A DNA stretch of 64,000 nucleotides, taken from assembly GCA_965116935.1 (NCBI GenBank), contig OZ220737.1, forward strand, positions 3,348,001 to 3,412,000, given 5' to 3'. Origin of the DNA: VXYL01 sp965116935. GTDB lineage: Bacteria; Pseudomonadota; Gammaproteobacteria; Pseudomonadales; Azotimanducaceae. The position numbers and the translations under genes are program-made. Below the pieces are notes generated by a model. The model saw nothing but the letters and a program-made list of their open reading frames with translations. It was not told where the DNA came from and did no database searches. This document shows, piece after piece, positions 17,826 through 26,780 of the stretch (positions are counted from its first letter, which is position 1; every line of letters begins with the position of its first letter).

Positions 17826-20279
17826 TTAGGCGCGGAGCCGTTCGTTGGTTGGATCCCACGGGCTTTCCGGAACCACCTTGGCGGGATGGCGCTCGCCGAG
17901 AATCTCGATCTCCACCTGTGTTCCGGGTGCTGCCAGTGCCGGCCGCAGCATGGCCAGGGCCAGCGACTTGCCGACGCGAAAGCCGAAGTTGCCGCTGGTG
18001 GCCCGGCCCACCATCTCCTGGCCGATGTAGAGCGGGTTGTTGCCGATCGGGTCGGCGTCCTCAGGGGCTTCCACTTCCAGCGTCACGAAAGCGCTCTCGA
18101 ACCCTCGCTGCTGCCACGCCGCAAGCCCCGTCCTGCCGTGAAAGTCGCCTTTGTCGAGACGCACGAAGCGGTCCAATCGAGACTCGAGCGCAGCGTATTC
18201 GATGGAAAGCTCCGTGCCGACCATGCGGTAGGACTTCTCGATCCGCAGCGAGTCCATGGCGCGGATGCCGAACGGCGCGAGGCCAAGGTCTTCGCCGGCA
18301 GCCATCAACGCATCGAAGATCGTGTTCTGGCATTCGATGCCGTGGTGGATCTCCCAGCCCAGTTCGCCGACGAAGTTGAGCCGCAGGAGGCTGGCCCGCG
18401 CAAGGCCCACGTTGGCGGGTTGCCCGGTCAGCCAGGGGAAGGAGTCGTTGCCGAGGTCCGCGTCGCAAACCCTCGCGAGCAGTTCGCGTGACTTCGGCCC
18501 CGCCACCACCAGCACGCCCATCGAGGCGGTCAGGTTCTCGAAGCGAACCGATCCGTCGCTCGGCATCTGGCGCTTGAGGAAGTCGTGGTCGAGCCGCTGA
18601 AACGCGCCGGCGGAAACGAGATAGAAGGAGTCCTTCGATTCGCGCCAGATCGTGAACTCCGAATGCACGCCGCCGCGGGCGTTCAGGGCATGGGTGAGCG
18701 CAAGGCGGCCGACGCGGGGCACGCGGTTCGCCACCAGCCGGTTCAGGAAATCGCGCGCGCCGGGGCCGCTGACTCGCGCCTTGGCGAACGCGGTCATGTC
18801 GAGGAGGCCCACGTTGTCGCGCACGTTGCGGCATTCTGTCCCTACCGCCTCGAACCAGCGCGAGCGACGGAACGACCAGTGGTCTTCCTGCGCCGCTTTC
18901 CCCCCGGCGAGGTCGCGCGAGTGCGCCGGCACAAACCAGTTGGGGCGCTCCCAGCCGAACTTCTGCCCGAACACGGCACCTAGGTCGCGCATGCGCCCGT
19001 AGCAGGGCGCGGTGCGCAGCGGGCGCCCGGCCGGTCGCTCCTCGTCGGGATAGTGGATGGTGAAGACGTTGGCGTAGGCCTCTTCCGTCTTCGCCTTGAG
19101 ATAGGCGTGGGTTGCGTAGTCGCCAAACCGGCGCGGATCGACCCCCAGCATGTCGATCGAGGGCTCGCCTTCGACGATCCACTCGGCAAGCTGCCAGCCG
19201 GCGCCGCCGGCGGCGGTGATGCCGAAGCTGTGCCCCTCGTTGAGCCAGAAGTTCGGCAGATCCCATGCCGGGCCGATGATGGGGCTGCCGTCGGGCGTGT
19301 AGGGGATGGCGCCGTTGTAGGTTTGCTTGATGCCGAGTTCGCCGAAGGCCGGCACGCGGCGGATGGCGGACTCGATGTGCGGCGTCAGGCGATCCAGGTC
19401 TGGGTTGAAGAGTTCGTACTCCGCCTCGGGGTCTGGACCGTCGAGATAGCAGGCCGGCGCACCCTTCTCATAGGGTCCAAGCAAGAGGCCCCCGGCTTCC
19501 TCGCGCATGTACCACGAACCGTCTGACTCGCGCAGCACGCCCATTTCCGGCCGGCCTTCGCGGCGGCGACTGACGATCTCGTCGTGGGCCTCGGTGACTA
19601 TGTACTGGTGTTCCACCGGCAGCACCGGCACGCCGAGCCCCACCATTGCCCCGGTGCGGCGGGCGAAGCTGCCGGTGGCGGCGACGACATGCTCGCAGAG
19701 GATGTCGCCGGCATCGGTGCACACCCGCCACTCGCTGCCGGTGCGTTCGATGGCGGTGACGCAGGTCTTGATGCGGATGGTCGCGCCTCGGGAGCGAGCG
19801 CCGCGCGCCAGCGCCTGGGTGAGGTCCGCCGGCTGAACGTAGCCGTCGTCCGGATGGCGAATGGCGCCGATCAGCCCGTCTGTGACGGCCAAGGGCCAGA
19901 TTTCCTGCACTTCAGCGGGGCTCAAGAACTCGACATTGACGCCGATGGTGCGGGCTACGCTCGCGTACTGGCGATACTCGTCCATGCGGTCCGGCGTCAT
20001 GGCAAGGCGGATGTTGCCGACTGTGCGCAGCCCCACGTCCTGCCCGGTCTCGGCCTCGAGGGTGCGGTAGAGATTCACCGAGTATTTGTGAATCTGTCCC
20101 ACGGAGTAGCTCATGTTGAAGAGCGGCAAGAGCCCGGCGGCGTGCCAGGTGGCACCGGAGGTGAGGTCCTTGCGTTCGAGCAGAATGCAGTCGCTCCAGC
20201 CCTTGCGCGCCAAGTGGTACAGCGTGGAGACACCCACCACGCCGCCACCGATCACCACAACCCGGGCCTGCTCTGTCAC
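17826..20279 (-). CDS. Dimethylglycine/sarcosine dehydrogenase-like FAD enzyme
   Basis: An 817-residue two-part protein. Residues 1-380 form a DAO-type FAD oxidoreductase with VVVIGGGVVGVSTLYHLA and the TWHAAGL segment that carries the covalent FAD histidine in dimethylglycine dehydrogenases. Residues 420-817 form a GcvT/aminomethyltransferase folate-binding region. Enzymes of this build demethylate dimethylglycine or sarcosine and load the carbon on tetrahydrofolate. Its stop TAA originally overlapped the soxB start, so the two acted in one pathway. The exact substrate is not proven. Confidence 0.85.
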   Translation of the reverse strand: MTEQARVVVIGGGVVGVSTLYHLARKGWSDCILLERKDLTSGATWHAAGLLPLFNMSYSVGQIHKYSVNLYRTLEAETGQDVGLRTVGNIRLAMTPDRMDEYRQYASVARTIGVNVEFLSPAEVQEIWPLAVTDGLIGAIRHPDDGYVQPADLTQALARGARSRGATIRIKTCVTAIERTGSEWRVCTDAGDILCEHVVAATGSFARRTGAMVGLGVPVLPVEHQYIVTEAHDEIVSRRREGRPEMGVLRESDGSWYMREEAGGLLLGPYEKGAPACYLDGPDPEAEYELFNPDLDRLTPHIESAIRRVPAFGELGIKQTYNGAIPYTPDGSPIIGPAWDLPNFWLNEGHSFGITAAGGAGWQLAEWIVEGEPSIDMLGVDPRRFGDYATHAYLKAKTEEAYANVFTIHYPDEERPAGRPLRTAPCYGRMRDLGAVFGQKFGWERPNWFVPAHSRDLAGGKAAQEDHWSFRRSRWFEAVGTECRNVRDNVGLLDMTAFAKARVSGPGARDFLNRLVANRVPRVGRLALTHALNARGGVHSEFTIWRESKDSFYLVSAGAFQRLDHDFLKRQMPSDGSVRFENLTASMGVLVVAGPKSRELLARVCDADLGNDSFPWLTGQPANVGLARASLLRLNFVGELGWEIHHGIECQNTIFDALMAAGEDLGLAPFGIRAMDSLRIEKSYRMVGTELSIEYAALESRLDRFVRLDKGDFHGRTGLAAWQQRGFESAFVTLEVEAPEDADPIGNNPLYIGQEMVGRATSGNFGFRVGKSLALAMLRPALAAPGTQVEIEILGERHPAKVVPESPWDPTNERLRA

Positions 20280-20320
20280 ACTTCACCTTTCACCGCATGG
20301 TGGTCGCGTTGGAGCTGACC

Positions 20321-20352
20321 CTGGAGGGAGGGCGAGACGCCCTCGCTCCAGG
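20321..20352. repeat. Family-A palindrome inside the one-carbon operon
   Basis: CTGGAGGGAGGGCG pairs with the following GACGCCCTCGCTCCAG to form a strong hairpin. It lies in the 107-base gap between the MTHFR-like gene and the dehydrogenase-like gene. It could trim or attenuate the operon transcript, but it belongs to the dispersed repeat family. Confidence 0.7.
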
Positions 20353-20386
20353 CGCTACGACCACGACCATTGCTTGTATTGCTTGC

Positions 20387-21382
20387 TCAGAGCCCCCGCA
20401 GCGGCTCGCTTGCCGGGGAGAATACCTGCTTGCGCGAGAGCGTCCCTGCATTGCCCGCCACCGGGAACTGCAGCAGTTCGCCGTAGCGTCCGCCCACGGG
20501 TTCTTGCCCCTCCACCATGCGCCGACGGCGGAGCCATTCCGCCGCCGCCGTCAAGCCGCCGAAGGTGAACAGGTGGATGCCGGCCAAGGAGGTTTTCGGG
20601 TCTCGGACACGTTCCCGTGCCAATCCCCGCACCACCGCGTTTGGCGACCAGCCGCCCAACATGCGGGCGACCTCGGGACGCCGCGAAAGCGCCTTGGCCG
20701 AAACGCCGACACCGCAGCGTGCCGCGTACGCGAGCAGCGTGCTGGCCTTGGCCGGCCCCGGCATGCCGATCCGCACCGGCAGTCGCGGCCCGACCTCGCG
20801 CAACCTCCGCAGCCACGCAAGCGCCGGCTCCGGCGAGAACACGAACTGCGTCACAACCCACATCTCGGTGCCCGTTTCGGCCGCGTACTCCGCCTTGTAC
20901 CAGAGCGCCCGCTCCAAGGCATCTTTGGCGATGGCAGGGTGTCCTTCGGGATACGCGGTGACGCCAAGGCGCCGAAAGCCGAACTCGGCAAGGAGGCCGG
21001 AGTCGAGCACGCCGAGCGTGTCGGGAAAGGGACCCTTCGGCACGCCGTCGCCGGCAACGAGCATCAGCGAATCCACACCCGCGTCGGCAAGCCCCGTGAG
21101 CCACGAGGCGAGCTCGCGCGGGCCCTCCAGGCTGCGCGCCGGCAGGTGCGCCACCGGCTGCATGCCCGCCTCCAGCAAGCGGCGACAGGCTTCGATGGTC
21201 TGGCCGCGCCTGGCCTTGGGCGGGAACGGAACGTACACCGTGGCGCCGCGCGGCAGCAGGTTCGCCAGCTTATCTGCGGCCGGCAACTGGCGCGGCGTCA
21301 CCTCCACGGACGCTCCCACCGCGAGTTCCCGTACCACCGCGTCGGCGTTCGCCACGCCCTCGGCTTGTCTCGCAGCGTTCAT
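20387..21382 (-). CDS. Methylenetetrahydrofolate reductase-like protein
   Basis: A 331-residue protein of the MTHFR (MetF) TIM-barrel family. It shows VEVTPRQLPAADKLANLLP at the N-terminus, AGVDSLMLVAGD around residue 110, GVTAYPEGHP around 140 and TQFVFSPEPALAW around 175, the usual MTHFR blocks. It should interconvert methyl- and methylene-tetrahydrofolate with a flavin. ATG 21382 overlaps the stop of the upstream GcvT-like gene (ATGA). In this operon it would more likely oxidise methyl-THF made by demethylases than serve methionine synthesis. Confidence 0.8.
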   Translation of the reverse strand: MNAARQAEGVANADAVVRELAVGASVEVTPRQLPAADKLANLLPRGATVYVPFPPKARRGQTIEACRRLLEAGMQPVAHLPARSLEGPRELASWLTGLADAGVDSLMLVAGDGVPKGPFPDTLGVLDSGLLAEFGFRRLGVTAYPEGHPAIAKDALERALWYKAEYAAETGTEMWVVTQFVFSPEPALAWLRRLREVGPRLPVRIGMPGPAKASTLLAYAARCGVGVSAKALSRRPEVARMLGGWSPNAVVRGLARERVRDPKTSLAGIHLFTFGGLTAAAEWLRRRRMVEGQEPVGGRYGELLQFPVAGNAGTLSRKQVFSPASEPLRGL

Positions 21383-22719
21383 TCGGCGGCATCCCGGCCC
21401 TTGCCCCGCGCCACTTCGCGAGCGTTGGGATTGACGGACGCCCGGAACGGCACATCCACGACCTGCGCTGGCGCGAAGCCGTCTTCGAGATCGCCGGCGT
21501 ACTCGGGCGGCAGCCGGATTCCGAGCCGTGTGCCGATGGTTCGGCATTCCCAGGGCACATAGGCGAGGGCGATGTTGGTTTCAAGTTCCGGCGAGAACCA
21601 GGGCGAAGTGACATAGCCGACGGCGTCGCCGCCGTCTGCTCCGGTGACCAGCCAGAAATCGTTGGCGTAGTCGGTCACCGGACCGCCGCCGAAGGTGAGA
21701 CCCACGAGCACGTTGCGGAACGGCGGGTTGCCGGCCTCGATGGCGGCTCGCGCGCATTCGAGGGCTTCCCGGCCGATGTAGTCGGCCCGTTTCTTGCGCG
21801 GCACCTGATAGCCGAGGTTGCACTGGAAGGGCAGGGTCTCCTGATCCATGTCCTGTCCCCAGGAGAGGATGCCGGCGGCGATGCGCCGGTGGTGAGCCGG
21901 GGCAATCACCATCAGGTTGTGGGCGCGACCGGCGTCCTGTACGGCATACCACATGTCTTCGGCGTGCAGGGTCGCGTCCTTCAGGTAGATCTCGTAGCCC
22001 TTCTCGCCGGTGAAGCCCGTCTGCGAGATCACCACGTCATGGCCGGCCACCTGGCCTTCCATCAGGCCGTAGTAGGGCACGTCATGCACGCCGGGGCCGA
22101 ACAGGTCCGCCATCAGCGCCTCGGACTTGGGCCCCTGGATCTGCACCGGCGCCACATCGATCTCGCCGATGGAGACGTTGCGCTTCAGCCCCAGATTCAC
22201 GCCGCGCAGCCACATCTCCAGATCGCTGTCGGAGAGCGAGAACCAGAACTCGTCCTCCGCCACCCGCAGCAGCACCGGATCGTTCAGCACGCCGCCGGCT
22301 TCGTTGCACAGAATCACGTACTTGCCGTTCATGGGCTTGATGCGCGCGGCGTTGCGGGTGATGACGTAGTTGACGAAGTCCTCCGCGTCCGGCCCCTTCA
22401 CGCAAATCTGCCGCTCGCAGGCGACGTTCCACATGGTGACGTGGTTGACGAGCGCATCGTATTCCACCATCGCGCCGCCGTTCTCGGGCCGCACATAGCC
22501 GCGCGGGTGATACACGCGGTTGTACACGGTGGCACGCCAGCAGCCGGCTTCCACGGAAAGGTGCCAGAAGGGCGACTTGCGAACGCGTGTGGAAATGAGC
22601 ATCTGCACCGGAGTTGGTCCGGTCTGCCGCAAGTTGATAGGCACAAGCCGGTCGGACTGATCCACCGTGGTGCATTGTCCGGCCCCCGCGTAACCACGCA
22701 CACCCGCGACTGCGTTCAT
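21379..22719 (-). CDS. GcvT/DmdA-like aminomethyl- or methyl-transferase
   Basis: 446 residues from ATG 22719, which follows GGAGGAG. The protein has the GcvT fold: MVEYDALVNHVTMWNVACERQICVKG... near 85-110, then QIQGPKSEAL and SQTGFTGEKGYEIYL around 230. The family moves one-carbon units to tetrahydrofolate; members include GcvT, DmdA and betaine-type demethylases. It is the first gene of the operon and directly precedes the MTHFR-like gene, which would suit a demethylase that produces methyl-THF. Which methylated compound it uses cannot be read from the sequence. Confidence 0.8.
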   Translation of the reverse strand: MNAVAGVRGYAGAGQCTTVDQSDRLVPINLRQTGPTPVQMLISTRVRKSPFWHLSVEAGCWRATVYNRVYHPRGYVRPENGGAMVEYDALVNHVTMWNVACERQICVKGPDAEDFVNYVITRNAARIKPMNGKYVILCNEAGGVLNDPVLLRVAEDEFWFSLSDSDLEMWLRGVNLGLKRNVSIGEIDVAPVQIQGPKSEALMADLFGPGVHDVPYYGLMEGQVAGHDVVISQTGFTGEKGYEIYLKDATLHAEDMWYAVQDAGRAHNLMVIAPAHHRRIAAGILSWGQDMDQETLPFQCNLGYQVPRKKRADYIGREALECARAAIEAGNPPFRNVLVGLTFGGGPVTDYANDFWLVTGADGGDAVGYVTSPWFSPELETNIALAYVPWECRTIGTRLGIRLPPEYAGDLEDGFAPAQVVDVPFRASVNPNAREVARGKGRDAAE

Positions 22720-23194
22720 CTCTCGCTCCTCCAGCGCTGGGCACTGCCCACGCCCTTTGTTCCCTTGGAATGTCCTCTCGCCGGCAGCCCTTCTCGCCCA
22801 CCGACCCAATGTGATGCACGAGCGAATATGGCACACGAGATTTCCCTCTGGGAAGCACCCAAACGTTGCGAAATTGCACCACGGCGATGCACAAAAGAAC
22901 GCAGACAGGGGGCGCGAATTCCGTTTGGAAACTGGGTGGATGCTCACCACATCCAGCCCTGAGCAGACGGCGACGAGACCGCCCTGGACACCTGGCGATC
23001 CTCTGCCGCCACCGCCGCAACATCCGCGACGGCGGCGCCACCCTCACCCACGACGGCGAGCGGTCTTCCCCAACGCCCACGGCTTCCTCTTCCAGCGGAC
23101 ACGGAAGACCCAAGGCGGCTGAGTACGGCCCCGCTCGCCATTGCTTCTTTTGCACAAAGAGCCTTAATGTGCGGTCTATGCAGGTTGATTTGAG
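22720..23194. other. Intergenic region upstream of the one-carbon operon
   Basis: 475 bp between the divergent operon and the Phd-like gene. It must hold the operon promoter, but I see no convincing box pair and no glycine riboswitch. About 22965-23120 can be read as protein-like text that changes frame several times, possibly gene debris; I cannot name it. Confidence 0.4.
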
Positions 23195-23446
23195 ATGGCC
23201 ATGAGCATTGGGAAGTTGAGCAGCGCCGGCGTCCACGAGGCTCGCAACAAGCTGCCATCGCTTCTGGACGCTGCCAATCAAGGCAGGGTGACTGTGGTTA
23301 CGAAGCGTGGCGTCCCGTACGCGGCAATCGTGCCGGCATCCAAGGTGCTCGCCGACCCGCCCAAGCTGAGTGCCCTGCGCGGCTCCGCTAGGGGTTGCTA
23401 TGGGAACGTGCCAGAGTTCGTCGATCGGCTTCGCGACGAGTGGTGA
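23195..23446 (+). CDS. Phd/YefM-type antitoxin
   Basis: An 83-residue protein. VHEARNKLPSLLDAANQGRVTVVTKRGVPYAAIVP is the Phd/YefM DNA-binding and dimerisation pattern, and the tail (about 50-83) would wrap the toxin. It should repress its own promoter and neutralise the PIN-domain protein encoded next. ATG 23195 or 23201 are both possible. Its stop overlaps the toxin start (TGATG). Confidence 0.85.
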   Translation: MAMSIGKLSSAGVHEARNKLPSLLDAANQGRVTVVTKRGVPYAAIVPASKVLADPPKLSALRGSARGCYGNVPEFVDRLRDEW

Positions 23447-23889
23447 TGGATGTCAAGGATTTGCCGCCGCGCGGGCGGGTCACGGTCGACACCGCGCCGA
23501 TAATCTATGTCCTTGAAGACCACCCCGAGTTCGCTGCTCGGTACGCACCGCTGTTCGAGGGGGCGGAGTCAGGGAACTACGAGCTCGTCATATCTTCGGT
23601 GACCTTGCTCGAGGTCCTGACGGGACCGCTGCGGACCGGCGACGAGAAACTCGCAGATCAATATCGAAAGACACTGACGACAGCGCCCACGTTGCGCGTC
23701 GTCGCGTTGGACTCTGCGTTAGCTCACCGAGCAGCTCGAATCAGAGCCCGTTCAAGACTGCGCCTGGCCGATGCCGTTCAGATGGCGACGGCACTCGAGT
23801 CCTCCAGCATCGCGCTCGTCACGCATGACCGCGACTTCACCGCCGATGCGTTCGCCTCCCTGTCGGAGGGCGTGACGGTTTACTACTGA
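23446..23889 (+). CDS. vapC: VapC-like PIN-domain ribonuclease toxin
   Basis: A 147-residue PIN-domain protein. The acidic metal-site residues are visible in VTVDTAPIIYVLE, VTLLEVL, LADAVQMATA and THDRDF. VapC toxins cleave tRNA or rRNA with Mg2+. ATG 23446 lies within the stop of the Phd-type antitoxin, giving a standard two-gene module. The toxin looks intact and full length. Confidence 0.88.
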   Translation: MDVKDLPPRGRVTVDTAPIIYVLEDHPEFAARYAPLFEGAESGNYELVISSVTLLEVLTGPLRTGDEKLADQYRKTLTTAPTLRVVALDSALAHRAARIRARSRLRLADAVQMATALESSSIALVTHDRDFTADAFASLSEGVTVYY

Positions 23890-23972
23890 CGGCCAACATC
23901 TCGTGCCACAGTCGAAGGCCCCCCTACGTCCTGTTCCGGCACCACGGAAGACCGATGGCAGCTTGATCCCTG

Positions 23973-25130
23973 CTACTCGGTTGCCGACAGCCGCTCTGGC
24001 AAGCCCGGGCAGTCGGCGATGGACAGGACCGTGATGTTGCGTTCGAGTGGATAGCTCGCCCGAGTGGGGCAGACCATGTAGAGGTGGTCGAGCGCAAGGG
24101 TTTCGGCGGCATTGCGCGTGGAGCGGGTGAGGTCGGGAGCCTCGCTGAACTTCATCTCGAAGCCGATGCGCTGGCCTTGCCCCTGAAGGAAGAGGTCGAG
24201 TTCGCCGGCTTGGTGGATGGCCCAGAACCAGGCGCTGGCCGGGCGCAACGCTTGCAGCACCTGCTCGACAGCAAACCCCTCCCACGATGCGCCGACGCGA
24301 GGATGGGACAAGAGCTCGGCTTCGTTCGTGAGTCCGAGCAGAGTGTGGAGAAGACCGGTGTCGCGGAAATAGACTTTGGGCGCCTTCACCTGCCGCTTGG
24401 CGATGTTCTCGAACCACGGCTGAAGCTGCCGCATCATGTACGTCCCGGTGAGCAGGTCGAGATAGCGGCGAACGGTCTTGTCGGTTGCCGACATGGAGCG
24501 GCCGATTTCGGAGGCATTCCATGTTTGACCGTGCCAATGCGCCAGCATGGTCCAAAACCGGCGCAGAGCGGACGCCGGAATGGAGATGCCAAGCTGCGGG
24601 ATGTCGCGTTCGAGGAACGTGTGCACGAACCCCTCCCGCCACGCGACACTGTCGTCTTCCGACGCTGCCAGATACGACCTCGGCAGCCCGCCGCGCAACC
24701 AGAGCTGCCTCCAGTTTGGCGCTTGCACCTCGCCCAGGTCGAAGCCGGACATCTCGACGAACTCCACACGCCCCGCCAAGGACTCCGACACGCCCCGCAC
24801 GACTGCGGGAGACGCGCTGCCCAAGATGAGGAACCGACATTGGCTTCGAGGGCGATCCACGAGCACCCGCAGGACGTTGAAGAGGTGCGGTGCGGCCTGG
24901 ATTTCGTCAAGAACGACCAAGCCTTTGAGCGACCCGAGAGCAAGTTCGGGATTCGCGAGATGACGAGAATCGGGTTCAGACTCGAGATCGAAAAAGACGG
25001 CATCGCGGCGAACGCAAAACTCCCGGGCGATTGTCGTCTTGCCGCATTGACGTGGACCCAAGAGCGCCGTGACAGGCGAACGCCCGACCGCCACAGCAAG
25101 CCTTTGCAAATAGCCCGGCCGTTCAAGCAT
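23973..25130 (-). CDS. AAA ATPase with DUF4143 domain
   Basis: A 385-residue protein. The P-loop is GPRQCGKTT (about 25-33) and Walker B is LVVLDEIQ. The C-terminal DUF4143 region contains RDTGLLHTLLGL...SWEGFAVEQVL and a PD-(D/E)XK-like GELDLFL...IGFEMKFSEAPD. Such archaeal/bacterial ATPases are common orphans in accessory regions and sometimes behave as toxin-antitoxin-like elements; no cellular role is established. It stands alone, convergent with the VapC gene. Confidence 0.85.
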   Translation of the reverse strand: MLERPGYLQRLAVAVGRSPVTALLGPRQCGKTTIAREFCVRRDAVFFDLESEPDSRHLANPELALGSLKGLVVLDEIQAAPHLFNVLRVLVDRPRSQCRFLILGSASPAVVRGVSESLAGRVEFVEMSGFDLGEVQAPNWRQLWLRGGLPRSYLAASEDDSVAWREGFVHTFLERDIPQLGISIPASALRRFWTMLAHWHGQTWNASEIGRSMSATDKTVRRYLDLLTGTYMMRQLQPWFENIAKRQVKAPKVYFRDTGLLHTLLGLTNEAELLSHPRVGASWEGFAVEQVLQALRPASAWFWAIHQAGELDLFLQGQGQRIGFEMKFSEAPDLTRSTRNAAETLALDHLYMVCPTRASYPLERNITVLSIADCPGLPERLSATE

Positions 25131-25262
25131 GCAGGCACTTTACCTTGAAAACTCGGAGTCCGCATCCGAATTTTCAGGCTCGCAGGCAACGACCTGCTCT
25201 AGTCGGAGCGAGATGATCCGCCACAGAACGCAAGCCCGTTCCCCAACGCCTAGGAGTCCACC

Positions 25263-25520
25263 ATGCCCTCCGCGTTCTCACCGACTACATCGACCACGCC
25301 ATGGCCGAGGCTGTGTACGACACGCTCGAGGGCGGTGGTTTGCAGATCGTGCCCGAAGTGCCGTGGCGTGGTCACGTTCGGTGCCACTTGGTCGGATGCC
25401 AACATTTGGTGCGCTCCATCTGCGAGGATTGGCTGTTCCTCAGCCTGAAGCTAGGCCATGAGATGCCCGTTCTGTCGGGTATCGACCTGACCGGGAACCC
25501 GCCCGTGAGCCGCCGGACTA
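25263..25520 (+). pseudogene. HicB-family antitoxin remnant with frameshifts
   Basis: AGGAGTCCACC precedes ATG 25263. Within a few codons the HicB-like text moves to another frame (LTDYIDHAMAEAVYDTLEGGG, from 25277). It then switches to the first frame for RGVVTFGAT and back again for CEDWLFLSLKLGHEMPVLSGIDL. This order matches HicB antitoxins (partial RNase-H fold), but at least three frame changes break it. No HicA-like gene is recognisable beside it. Confidence 0.7.
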
Positions 25521-25650
25521 GTGAGCGTAGACCGGCGCGCTTCTCCGGACGTGAAATCCAATTTGAACGCAGCGGCCCGCGGGCGTATGGTCGTTGGATC
25601 GCGTGGCGGACGGCGGCTCGTGTCGGACAGCCGCTATCAAGGTTGAGGCC

Positions 25651-26262
25651 ATGGTGCAAGGGGCGAACACCGCACACTTCCAGCGTTCATCGTTCCGAGA
25701 GGCGGTGCTTGAGCACCTTTTCGTCGGTGAGTTGCTCAAAGTGCTGTGGCAGCGTGGGGTAGTCGACGCGGAGATACTGCGCCCGCAGGTGGACAATGCG
25801 GGGTATGACCTAGCCGTCGAAGCGAATTCTGTGCTCAGGCACGTTCAACTGAAGACCTCCTTCCGAGAAGCCAAAACGTCCAGGCAGAAAGTGCATCGGC
25901 AATTGGCGAAGAAGGAGAGCGGATGCGTGATCTGGGTGGAATTCGACCAGCGCGATCTAAGCTTGGGCCCCTATCGATGGTTCGGTGCGGCACCGGGATG
26001 CCGCCTTCCGGACCTGTCGGGATTCAAGGTCGCTAGGCATACGAAGGGTGACGCACAAGGCCACAAGGCAGAGCGACCGGACCACTGTGTGGTCCCGAAA
26101 GGGCACTTTTCAACGTTGGACAATATTGGCGAGGTGGCGGATGCATTGTTCTGGGGCGCAGAACGACGCCGAAAGGCGTTTCGCCGAGCCGCAGGTGTGT
26201 GGAACGACCGTTCCGATTTGCCGGAGTTCGAGTCCCTGAGGGCTAGCTGGGACAGAGCCTGA
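25651..26262 (+). CDS. DUF4365-like putative nuclease-fold protein
   Basis: A 203-residue protein. VDNAGYDLAVEANSVLRHVQLKTS (about 49-72) carries the D...(x)Q-x-K arrangement of a PD-(D/E)XK-type core, as in DUF4365 proteins found in defence and accessory loci. ATG 25651 follows a GAGG box. It ends six bases before the ATG of a damaged vapC, so the two may have formed a unit. Function is unknown. The nuclease idea rests only on motif appearance. Confidence 0.55.
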   Translation: MVQGANTAHFQRSSFREAVLEHLFVGELLKVLWQRGVVDAEILRPQVDNAGYDLAVEANSVLRHVQLKTSFREAKTSRQKVHRQLAKKESGCVIWVEFDQRDLSLGPYRWFGAAPGCRLPDLSGFKVARHTKGDAQGHKAERPDHCVVPKGHFSTLDNIGEVADALFWGAERRRKAFRRAAGVWNDRSDLPEFESLRASWDRA

Positions 26263-26267
26263 TAGAA

Positions 26268-26665
26268 ATGTCGAAGCACGTGATGCCGGACACGTGTTGA
26301 TCGACTTCCTTCGCGGATATCCGGAGGCACTGGCGTGGTTTGAGGCCAATGCAGACCGCATTGTGGTCGCTTCCATCGCAGTTGCCGAGTTGTACGCCGG
26401 GGTCAGAGGAGATGCTCGCTCCGAGGAACAAGTCGCATTGGCGGAATTCCTGACCAGCGTGCGGGTTGTTCCCATCAGTGCCGAAGTCGCCAGACTGGGC
26501 GGCCTGTACAAGCGTGACTTCGGCAAGTCCCATGGCGTGGGACTCGCGGACGCCATCATCGCCGCGTCGGCCATGCTCGAGGATGCTGATCTAGCAACTT
26601 TGAACACCAAGCACTACCCGATGCTCGAAGGCATCCAGCCAGCGTACGCCAAAGCCGGCACATAG
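26268..26665 (+). pseudogene. vapC: vapC-like PIN toxin with N-terminal frameshift
   Basis: From LIDFLRG on, the frame matches a PIN-domain VapC: VASIAVAELYAGV, GLADAIIAASAM and LATLNTKHY. The expected N-terminus lies in another frame: ATG 26268 or 26283 gives MPDTC, which should continue into VLIDFLRG. A four-base loss in a GTGTGT run (26293-26299) would explain the break. Only a weak GTG at 26294 remains, and it lacks the first catalytic Asp, so the product is probably inactive. No antitoxin gene is next to it. Confidence 0.7.
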
Positions 26666-26780
26666 GGACGCAGCATACGGTAGCGGCTGCCTTGGTCCGA
26701 TTGAGTCGTCGGCGACCTGCGGCTTGGCACGCCGTCATTGGGCGTACAATCTTCTTCCCTCCAACGCTCTAGGTGCCCCC

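Noticed and set aside
17587..17859. Separate gene in front of soxB
   Set aside because: It is the old soxB start reading into the MITE; kept only as a coupling leader in the findings.
22720..23194. Glycine riboswitch upstream of the GcvT-like gene
   Set aside because: No conserved paired aptamer cores could be found in the sequence.
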